From the NCBI GenBank assembly GCA_001303585.1, contig LJTT01000043.1, forward strand, positions 1 to 46,439: a stretch of 46,439 bases of DNA, given 5' to 3'. Of this stretch, positions 25,416 through 31,565 are shown one piece after another. Position 1 is the stretch's first letter; each line of letters begins with the position of its first letter. The position numbers were made by a program, and so were the translations under genes. The DNA is from Betaproteobacteria bacterium SG8_41. Its GTDB lineage: Bacteria; Pseudomonadota; Gammaproteobacteria; Burkholderiales; SG8-41. The notes beneath the pieces were generated by a model. That model ran no database searches. It saw nothing but the letters and a program-made list of their open reading frames with translations, and was not told where the DNA came from.

Positions 25416-26021
25416 ATGGTGAACTTTTGGAGAGGTTTCGGCGTAGTGCTTGCATTGGCCTGTGCACCGTGGGTCACGGCGGAGCAACAACTGACGTCGC
25501 CCGACGTGATGGTCCGCGACGGGGTGCAGGAGGTGCTCGCCGAAATCAAGAAGAACAGCGACCCGCGTGCGCTTCAGGCGTTTGCGGAAGGGAAGCTGCT
25601 CTCCCAGTTTGATTTCCAGGCGATGACCCGTCTCGCGACCGGCCGTGCCTGGTCGAAGGCAACGGCGGCGCAGAAGCAGGCGCTCGAAAAAGCATTCAGG
25701 ACGCTGTTGGTGCGCACCTACACCACTGCCCTCTCGCAGGTGACAGGGACCTACACCGTCGAGGTCAAGCCGCCCCTGATCAGGCCGGGCGAAGCCGACA
25801 CCGTCGTGAAAACGCTCGTCAAGGGATCGGACCGCCCGCCGGTGCCGATCGACTTCAGGATGACCCGCACGCCCGCGGGCTGGAAGGTCTACGACGTCGT
25901 GGTCGAGAATCTGAGCCTCGTGACCAACTACCGCAGCTCGTTCCAGTCCGAAATGTCTCGCTCTGGCATCGACGGTCTGATCAAGGCTATCGAGGACAAG
26001 AACCAGAAGGCCGAGAGCTAG
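25416..26021 (+). CDS. MlaC/Ttg2D-family periplasmic phospholipid-binding protein
   Basis: A 201-residue periplasmic protein with a signal peptide (VNFWRGFGVVLALACAPWVTA, cleavage near residue 22) and the MlaC fold signature: 'GKLLSQFDFQAMTRLATGRAWSKATAAQKQALEKAFRTLLVRTYTTAL', here spanning residues about 62-110, then 'KVYDVVVENLSLVTNYRSSFQSEM' near the end. Family members carry phospholipids between outer- and inner-membrane Mla complexes. No mlaFEDB genes are adjacent, so this is an orphan copy. GGAGGG precedes the ATG. It sits 72 bases upstream of the GlrK-like kinase and behind a sigma-54 promoter, suggesting that this envelope protein is part of the kinase operon. Confidence 0.85.
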   Translation: MVNFWRGFGVVLALACAPWVTAEQQLTSPDVMVRDGVQEVLAEIKKNSDPRALQAFAEGKLLSQFDFQAMTRLATGRAWSKATAAQKQALEKAFRTLLVRTYTTALSQVTGTYTVEVKPPLIRPGEADTVVKTLVKGSDRPPVPIDFRMTRTPAGWKVYDVVVENLSLVTNYRSSFQSEMSRSGIDGLIKAIEDKNQKAES

Positions 26022-26092
26022 CCGGCCGCGCGCGTCAAGGCGGTGCGCCAGAAAGACTACCGCCGGTTGTCGCGGCTGTGTAGAGTCAAACG

Positions 26093-27544
26093 ATGCAGCG
26101 TTACTATCCGCGGTCCTTTCTCAAGCTGCTCGTGATCGGCTTTACGCTGGTCGCGTTGCCACTCATCCTCGCGCTCGTGAATACCGCGGTTTCGGTGGAC
26201 CAGCTCTCGAGAAGGAGCCAGCAGACCGTTTACCAGGCGGTTCAGGCCACGCAGAGCAGCCGGCGGCTCGCGGAGCTGCTGACGACGATGGAGCGCGCCG
26301 CACGCCAGATGGTGATCCTCGGGGACCGGTCGCTGCTCGATTCTTACGGCGTCGCGCGCGAACAGCTGATCAGGACGGCGAGGCAGTTCGAGAGCCTCCC
26401 GTTCGACATCGAGCAAAAGAGCGCGCTCGACCGGATCGTGCGCGGCGAGGCAGAAATCTACGGCGTGCTGTCCGAGCCCTTTGCCAAGACCGAGCGTCTG
26501 GCGGAGACCGTCCCGCGCTTCGTGGATCTGGCGGCGGACGCGCGCATCATCAACATGCGCAGCAACGCGTTGATCGATCGCGAGGTCGAGGAGATGCGCG
26601 CCACTGCGGCGCAGGCCCGGCGCATCACATTCTGGCAGCTGCTCGGCCTTATTCCAGTCGTGGTGTTTATCGTTATCGGCTTCTCGATTCTGATCGCCCG
26701 CCCGATCCGCCAGATCGATGCGGCCATCCGGCGCCTCGGCGGAGGCCAGTTTGCCGCGCCGGTCGTCGTGAGCGGCCCGCAGGACCTTGAGCAGCTGGGC
26801 GAGCGTCTTGAATGGATGCGGCGCGAGCTGCTCGATCTCGAACGGCAGAAGAACCAGTTCCTGCGGCAGGTCTCGCACGAGCTCAAGACGCCGCTTACTG
26901 CATTGCGCGAGGGGGCCGAGCTGCTCTCGGAGGAAGCAGTCGGAAAGCTCACCCCGGGCCAGCGTGAGATCACCGAGATCCTGCGGCATAACAGTGTAGA
27001 ATTGCAGAAGCTGATCGAAGCATTGCTCTCTTTCGGTGCCAGCCAATTCCGCAAGGTGGCGGTGGACCTCGAGCCCGTCGAAATCAGACAGGTGGTCGAG
27101 CGCGTGGTGGCCGACCACAGCCTCGCGTTGCGCTCGCGTGGCCTCACGCTCGACCTTGCCGCCCAGGACGTGATGCTCTCCGCCGACCCGGAAAAGTTGC
27201 GCGTCGTGCTCGATAACCTCATCTCCAACGCGATCAAGTTCTCGCCCGTCGGCGGCGTCATCCGTATCAGCGCTCGCGTCGAGGGTGAAATGTTCCAGCT
27301 GGATGTGGTCGACCAGGGGCCCGGCATACCGGTGGCGGACCGCGTGCGCATTTTCGAACCCTTCTACCAGGGGCGCGATGCCGGCGCGGGCCCGGTCCGG
27401 GGCACGGGTATCGGGTTGTCCGTGGTGAAGGAGTACGTCTTCGGGCACGGCGGCAGCATCGAGGTCGTCGACAGCCCCAAGGGCGCGCACCTGCGCGTGC
27501 GGCTCCCGCTCGCGCGGACGGGCGTGGAAGCGGCGGCCATATGA
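26093..27544 (+). CDS. glrK: sensor histidine kinase, GlrK/QseE-like
   Basis: A 483-residue membrane kinase. Transmembrane helices are at about 8-34 and 181-205, framing a periplasmic four-helix-like sensor; a HAMP domain follows (RPIRQIDAAIRRLGGGQF). The HisKA phospho-acceptor is His262 in 'FLRQVSHELKTPLTALREG'. HATPase boxes are N ('NLISNAIKFSP'), G1 ('DQGPGIP') and G2 ('GTGIGLSVV'). It is followed by a QseG-like lipoprotein and then a sigma-54 activator, the same order as glrK-qseG-glrR in enterobacteria, where the system answers to envelope stress. The assignment rests on architecture plus neighbours. The start at 26093 gives a typical short cytoplasmic head. Confidence 0.87.
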   Translation: MQRYYPRSFLKLLVIGFTLVALPLILALVNTAVSVDQLSRRSQQTVYQAVQATQSSRRLAELLTTMERAARQMVILGDRSLLDSYGVAREQLIRTARQFESLPFDIEQKSALDRIVRGEAEIYGVLSEPFAKTERLAETVPRFVDLAADARIINMRSNALIDREVEEMRATAAQARRITFWQLLGLIPVVVFIVIGFSILIARPIRQIDAAIRRLGGGQFAAPVVVSGPQDLEQLGERLEWMRRELLDLERQKNQFLRQVSHELKTPLTALREGAELLSEEAVGKLTPGQREITEILRHNSVELQKLIEALLSFGASQFRKVAVDLEPVEIRQVVERVVADHSLALRSRGLTLDLAAQDVMLSADPEKLRVVLDNLISNAIKFSPVGGVIRISARVEGEMFQLDVVDQGPGIPVADRVRIFEPFYQGRDAGAGPVRGTGIGLSVVKEYVFGHGGSIEVVDSPKGAHLRVRLPLARTGVEAAAI

Positions 27545-28020
27545 AAAAAGCGCGCATTGCCGGTTGGGTCGGGTGCCTCGCGCTTCTGGCGGGCTGCGCT
27601 GCTCCGCAGGAGGTCGAGACGCAGCAACCTGCTCCTGCAGCGCAGGCGGAGCGGCCGATTTCCGATGTCGAGAGCCTGTTGCTTTACTACCGCCATATCG
27701 GCAAGCTCGAAGAGAGCCAGCTCAGCCGCGAGCATGAGATTTCGCGCAGGGCGTACGCGCGCGAGCGCTCGGATTTCAACCGCGTGCGGCTGGCAATGCT
27801 GCTCGGGCTGCCCAATACCGCGCTGAGCGACGATGCGCGCGCCCTGGAGCTCCTCGCGCCGGTGGCGAAGAAAGAGGGCGGGGAGTTTTCGGCGCTGGCA
27901 GCACTGCTGGCTACGCAATTGCAGGAGCGTCAACGCCTGAACGCCTTGGCCCAGGATCTGCAGCAGAAGCTGGACGCCCTGAAGTCGCTCGAGCGAAGCA
28001 TGATGGAGCGCAAGCGTTGA
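27541..28020 (+). CDS. outer-membrane lipoprotein, QseG-like
   Basis: A 159-residue lipoprotein. The lipobox LLAGC places the acylated Cys at residue 19 after a lysine-rich signal. The body is helical, with 'ESLLLYYRHIGKLEESQLSREHEISRRAYARERSDFNRVRLAMLLGLPNTALSD' here spanning residues about 44-96, and a coiled coil at the C-terminus (LNALAQDLQQKLDALKSLERSMM). In enterobacteria the gene between glrK and glrR encodes QseG, which interacts with the kinase sensor domain; this gene has the same place and type. Its ATG overlaps the kinase stop by four bases, so it is translationally coupled. Confidence 0.78.
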   Translation: MKKARIAGWVGCLALLAGCAAPQEVETQQPAPAAQAERPISDVESLLLYYRHIGKLEESQLSREHEISRRAYARERSDFNRVRLAMLLGLPNTALSDDARALELLAPVAKKEGGEFSALAALLATQLQERQRLNALAQDLQQKLDALKSLERSMMERKR

Positions 28021-28024
28021 GAGC

Positions 28025-28280
28025 CCCTAACATAGTGAAACACACGCTGCGCTGTCACGATTTTGGCTCGGAATATGCCGCGAGATGGTGGGGGAGACGA
28101 TGTCCGTAGTGATGATCCGGGCGAACCTTGGCCACAATCGTGCCGGCCCACAAGGGGTTGCGGCCAGAATCGCCGCTAGCTTTGTCGCTCGGCTTGCCAA
28201 TATCGACATCTTGGCCGCACCTCGCCTCGCGCTACCGACAATTCTGGCCACAAACGCACGCGCGTTTCACTATGTTAGGG
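28025..28280. mobile_element. 256-bp MITE-like element with 17-bp perfect terminal inverted repeats
   Basis: The ends are CCCTAACATAGTGAAAC (28025-28041) and its exact reverse complement GTTTCACTATGTTAGGG (28264-28280). Internal inverted copies of a GGCCAGAAT-type word occur near 28170 and 28248, so the whole element could fold into a long hairpin. There is no transposase and no obvious target duplication. It separates the QseG-like gene from the glrR-like gene. Confidence 0.6.
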
Positions 28281-28342
28281 ACTCTAGGCGCCGCTACAAT
28301 GAGTGTTACAACGCGTTTGCAGAAACGCAGAATGGGTGAACC

Positions 28343-29740
28343 GTGACCGGATTACGCTTGCACACAGATACGAAAGCCGCCGAGACGAGCGCCGTGCCCA
28401 GAACGAGGGTTCTCGTCGTCGACGACGACCCCGATTTGCTGCGCCTGATGCAGATACGGCTCGACTCCGCGGGCTATGAGGTAACGACCGCGGAAAGCGC
28501 GGAGCGCGCATTGGCGCAGATGAGTATTGCGCGGCCCCAGGTCGTCGTGACTGATCTGAAGATGGGTGGCATGGACGGCGTAGCGCTATTCGAGGCAATC
28601 CACGCCCATAATCCCACGCTTCCCGTCATCATCCTCACCGCTCACGGGACCATTCCCGATGCCGTCGCGGCGGTCAAGCGCGGGTTGTTCAACTATCTCA
28701 CGAAGCCATTCGACGCCAAGGCGCTCCTTGCGGAGATCGGGCGGGCGGCGGCGCTCGGCGGAAGCGCGAGCACCGGCGCCGCCGGCGAGGATGCCGCCTG
28801 GCGTGCCGAGATCATCACGCGCAATCCCGTGATGGAGGATGTGCTGGCGAAGGCCCGGCTGGTAGCCGACAGCGATGCGGTGGTTTTCATCAGCGGCGAG
28901 TCCGGCACCGGCAAGGAGCTGCTTGCGCGTGCGATTCACATGGCGAGCAACCGGCGCGAGCGCCCTTTTGTCGCGATCAACTGTGCCGCGATTCCCGAGC
29001 AGCTGCTCGAGTCGGAGCTGTTCGGGCACGTGCGGGGCTCCTTCACGGGCGCCGTGCGCGACCACAAGGGCCTGTTCCTCACCGCGGACCGCGGCACGCT
29101 GTTCCTGGACGAAATCGGCGACATGCCGGTCTCGCTCCAGGTGAAACTGCTCCGCGTGCTGCAGGAAAAGAGGGTGCGTCCTGTCGGTGCCACGGAGGCA
29201 CACGACGTGGATGTGCGCATCATCTCCGCCACGCACCGCGATCTCGAGGCGGAGATGGCTGCCGGCAATTTCCGCGAGGACCTCTATTACCGCCTTAACG
29301 TGGTGGCCCTGCAGCTGCCGCCTCTCACCGAGCGGCGTGAGGACATTCCGCTGCTCGCGAATCACTTCCTGATGCAGCTCGCCCAGAAATACCGCAAATC
29401 GGTCTCCGGTTTTGCCCCCGAGGCGCTCGAGTTGCTGGTGGCCGCCAGCTGGCCGGGCAATGTGCGTCAGCTCTACAACGTGGTCGAGCAGTCCGTCGCG
29501 CTGTGCACGACGCCCCTCATCCCCGCTAGCTGGGTGCAACAGGCGATACAGAGCCAGCAGGCCGAGTTCGCTTCCTTCGAGGACGCGAGGCGCGGTTTCG
29601 AGCGCGAATACCTCACGCAGTTGCTGAAGATCACCGAGGGCAATGTGACGCAGGCGGCGCGGCTCGCAAAGCGCAACCGCACGGAGTTCTACAAGCTGCT
29701 GCAGCGGCATCAACTGGACCCGAAACTCTTCAAATCCTGA
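28343..29740 (+). CDS. glrR: sigma-54-dependent response regulator, GlrR/QseF-like
   Basis: A 465-residue NtrC-type regulator. The receiver domain (residues about 22-135) has the acidic pocket (VLVVDDDPDLL), phospho-acceptor Asp71 in 'VVVTDLKMGGMDG' and Lys in 'LTKPFDAK'. The AAA+ domain has Walker A 'GESGTGKELLA', the sigma-54 contact loop 'GSFTGAVRDHKG' (GSFTGA instead of GAFTGA, a common variant) and Walker B 'GTLFLDEIGDM'. A Fis-type helix-turn-helix closes the protein (NVTQAARLAKRNRTEFYKLLQRH). The GTG at 28343 is used; the ribosome site is weak. It pairs with the kinase at 26093. Likely targets are the TGTC-N10-GACA site at 29897 and perhaps its own operon. Confidence 0.87.
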   Translation: MTGLRLHTDTKAAETSAVPRTRVLVVDDDPDLLRLMQIRLDSAGYEVTTAESAERALAQMSIARPQVVVTDLKMGGMDGVALFEAIHAHNPTLPVIILTAHGTIPDAVAAVKRGLFNYLTKPFDAKALLAEIGRAAALGGSASTGAAGEDAAWRAEIITRNPVMEDVLAKARLVADSDAVVFISGESGTGKELLARAIHMASNRRERPFVAINCAAIPEQLLESELFGHVRGSFTGAVRDHKGLFLTADRGTLFLDEIGDMPVSLQVKLLRVLQEKRVRPVGATEAHDVDVRIISATHRDLEAEMAAGNFREDLYYRLNVVALQLPPLTERREDIPLLANHFLMQLAQKYRKSVSGFAPEALELLVAASWPGNVRQLYNVVEQSVALCTTPLIPASWVQQAIQSQQAEFASFEDARRGFEREYLTQLLKITEGNVTQAARLAKRNRTEFYKLLQRHQLDPKLFKS

Positions 29741-29741
29741 C

Positions 29742-29767
29742 AAAACGGCGGTCTGGGGCGCCGTTTT
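29742..29767 (+). terminator. hairpin terminator after the glrR-like gene
   Basis: AAAACGGCG (29742-29750) pairs exactly with CGCCGTTTT (29759-29767) around an eight-base loop, ending in four T, directly after the stop codon at 29740. The stem is symmetrical, with an A-run before and a T-run after. Confidence 0.7.
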
Positions 29768-29896
29768 AGCTGCGCGCGTTCGAACCTGTCGAAGCCGCGC
29801 CGTTTGGCGCGCGCTCTCCTTGGCCTTGTCCCCTTCCCGAAGCGGTTTGTTCGAGCGGCCTGTGCTGTCGCTTATGCCGTGGCTGAGACGGTGCCG

Positions 29897-29914
29897 TGTC
29901 GCTGCCGTGCGACA
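29897..29914. promoter_or_regulatory. candidate GlrR-type binding site, TGTC-N10-GACA
   Basis: TGTCGCTGCCGTGCGACA is an exact TGTC-N10-GACA palindrome, the site known for enterobacterial GlrR at glmY. It lies about 120 bases upstream of a -24/-12 promoter, the usual enhancer distance, and just downstream of the glrR-like gene. Confidence 0.5.
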
Positions 29915-30031
29915 CAAAAACCCGCTAGAGATCAGGATTCTAAGCCAAAGCCCTCGCGCGCCGTTGCCGGACGGCGACATACGGGTCGCGAGACCGGCGT
30001 ACAACTCCCTGTTTGATAAAGCGATTTGATC

Positions 30032-30047
30032 TGGCATGAGCGTTGCG
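30032..30047 (+). promoter_or_regulatory. sigma-54 (-24/-12) promoter of the glycine-zipper gene
   Basis: TGGCATGAGCGTTGCG has GG-N10-GC spacing and matches TGGCACG-N4-TTGCW at all but two positions. The start of transcription would be near 30058, about 25 bases before the ATG at 30083. Confidence 0.6.
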
Positions 30048-30082
30048 ATGGTTTGAGCGGTTTAGCCCAGCGGGAGCGCCGC

Positions 30083-30667
30083 ATGCAGGCCGCGAGAGTC
30101 CTCGAGAAACGCACGAATCTGCTCTATCCCCTCATGCTGATCGCTGCGGTGACGGTGATCGTCTTCAGCATCGTGGGCATCGCCACCATGTTGGGGTGGC
30201 TGCCGAGCGCGCAGTCGAAGAGCGACTCGATGTCCCGAAGCGAGGCGGTCGCACAGGGTGAAGTAGCTCCGGCGGTCGCCCCTGCGCGAGCGGCCGACGC
30301 CGTGAAAACGCCGACGGGCGCCGTGCCGGCGTGCACGAACTGCGGGGTGATCGAGTCGATCCGCGTCGTAGAGACGAAGGGAGAAGGCAGCGGCCTTGGC
30401 GCGGTGACGGGTGGTGTTGTCGGAGGCATCCTCGGCAACCAGGTCGGCGGCGGCAGCGGCCGCACGGTGATGACCGTGGTTGGGGCCGGCGCCGGCGCGT
30501 ATGCCGGGCATGAAATCGAGAAGAATGTAAAACGATCCACCCAATACCAGATCCGCGTGCGCATGCACGACGGGAGTTATCGAACCTTCTTTCAGCAGTC
30601 GCAGCCGGCGCTGAGTCTCGGGCAAAAGGTGCGGGTGACGGAACGCGGGTTGGTTGCCGCCGGATAG
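30083..30667 (+). CDS. glycine-zipper 2TM domain protein (SlyB/17-kDa antigen-like)
   Basis: A 194-residue protein. A cytoplasmic head (MQAARVLEKRTN) precedes a membrane helix (LLYPLMLIAAVTVIVFSIVGIATML), a Pro/Ala-rich linker, a CTNCG motif, the glycine zipper 'GSGLGAVTGGVVGGILGNQVGGGSGRT' (residues about 113-139) with 'VVGAGAGAYAGHEIEK', and a C-terminal beta domain (YQIRVRMHDGSYRTFFQQ). Similar proteins sit in the envelope; SlyB in enterobacteria is stress-induced and associates with outer-membrane proteins. GGGAG lies upstream of the ATG at 30083; the frame open before it lies around the promoter. A sigma-54 promoter and a GlrR-type site upstream suggest control by the adjacent two-component system. 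Confidence 0.82.
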   Translation: MQAARVLEKRTNLLYPLMLIAAVTVIVFSIVGIATMLGWLPSAQSKSDSMSRSEAVAQGEVAPAVAPARAADAVKTPTGAVPACTNCGVIESIRVVETKGEGSGLGAVTGGVVGGILGNQVGGGSGRTVMTVVGAGAGAYAGHEIEKNVKRSTQYQIRVRMHDGSYRTFFQQSQPALSLGQKVRVTERGLVAAG

Positions 30668-30677
30668 AAGGATTACC

Positions 30678-30857
30678 GTGGCCGACACGCGCGAGAACAA
30701 AGCGGAGATCGGCAGCTGCGGGCTGCTCGAGCTTCTCGACGCAATACAGGCGCTTGCGAAGAGCGACGGTGCGGCACAGGAACTCGACCCCCACGAAGGA
30801 GGGACGGGCGAACGAGTCGCGGCGCAAGCGGCTGGCGCCGGCGATAGTCATCCATGA
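30678..30857 (+). CDS. possible small acidic protein
   Basis: A 59-residue frame starting at GTG 30678 with GAAGGA well placed upstream. The helical segment 'GLLELLDAIQALAKSD' is followed by a polar Gly/Ala-rich tail with no known match. The ribosome site supports expression; sequence alone does not prove a gene. Confidence 0.35.
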   Translation: MADTRENKAEIGSCGLLELLDAIQALAKSDGAAQELDPHEGGTGERVAAQAAGAGDSHP

Positions 30858-30913
30858 GGTCTGCCGGGGACGCGTGGGCGTCCCGGCCTGAAAAACTGAC
30901 AGGGAGGTTGCAA

Positions 30914-31228
30914 GTGAACAGACTTACACATGGGCGCGTCAAGCGCATACACGCCGAGTTTCGCGGCGACGAGGCCGTCGAGCTGGATATCCTCGAGGTC
31001 ACACTGCGGCTTGGCGAAGTCGCGCGCACACGGATCGAGGCCGACACGGTGCTCACGCGCCTTGCCTACAAGGCGCTTTACCGGGCCATCGAGGAGTACT
31101 GCCGCAAGACCGGGCAGCGCTATCCGACCTATCGCACGCTGCTGGGTTACCTCGACGGCGCTCCGATCGAGAGCGAGCCCGACGCGGCCGCACGTGTCGT
31201 GAGCATCGCGAAGGAAGGCGGGCGCTGA
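30914..31228 (+). CDS. hypothetical protein
   Basis: A 104-residue soluble protein from GTG 30914, with AGGGAGG immediately upstream. The N-terminus is basic (MNRLTHGRVKRIHAEFRGDEAVELDI), followed by a helical middle (VARTRIEADTVLTRLAYKALYRAIEEYCRK) and 'YPTYRTLLGYLDGAP'. The family was not recognised. The longer frame from 30854 is not used because of the strong ribosome site. The gap of eight bases to the next lipoprotein gene suggests co-transcription. Confidence 0.55.
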   Translation: MNRLTHGRVKRIHAEFRGDEAVELDILEVTLRLGEVARTRIEADTVLTRLAYKALYRAIEEYCRKTGQRYPTYRTLLGYLDGAPIESEPDAAARVVSIAKEGGR

Positions 31229-31235
31229 GGCCAAC

Positions 31236-31487
31236 ATGCGCTGCAGCTTTGATCGGGCAAGCGCGGCTACGGCGCTGGCAGCGCTTTTGCTCGCGGCCTG
31301 CGCCGATTCCGGGTCGGGAAGGCACGCGAATTTGTCAGGGTTCCCGCCGGCATTCCAGCACGGCTACGCCGAGGGTTGCGAGAGCGCCGGCGCGCGGCGC
31401 ACCAGGCGCGATGAAGGCCGCTATCGAGCGGATGAAGATTACATGCAGGGCTGGAACGACGGGTATAGCGTCTGCCACCGCCCCTGA
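31236..31487 (+). CDS. small lipoprotein
   Basis: An 83-residue protein with a lipoprotein signal (ATALAALLLAACADSG; acylated Cys about residue 22). The mature part is short and polar: 'GFPPAFQHGYAEGCESAGARR' and 'DEDYMQGWNDGYSVCHRP', two HGY/DGY-like segments each followed or preceded by Cys, which could form a disulfide in the periplasm. The function is unknown. It follows the 30914 gene closely. Confidence 0.65.
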   Translation: MRCSFDRASAATALAALLLAACADSGSGRHANLSGFPPAFQHGYAEGCESAGARRTRRDEGRYRADEDYMQGWNDGYSVCHRP

Positions 31488-31512
31488 ACTCGCCCGACCG
31501 GCCGGGCGAAGT

Positions 31513-31551
31513 TTCAGGTTTAAAGTTGGAACCTTAAACCTTAAACCTGAA
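31513..31551. repeat. inverted element with 11-bp perfect arms, word TTAAACC
   Basis: TTCAGGTTTAA (31513-31523) and TTAAACCTGAA (31541-31551), with one more TTAAACC copy between them. It lies between convergent genes and may act as a two-way terminator. Confidence 0.6.
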
Positions 31552-31565
31552 GCGGCGAAGGCGCG

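Noticed and set aside
28027-28251. Minus-strand frame of 74 codons inside the 256-bp element
   Set aside because: It has no ribosome site or family match and is made of the mirrored words of the element.
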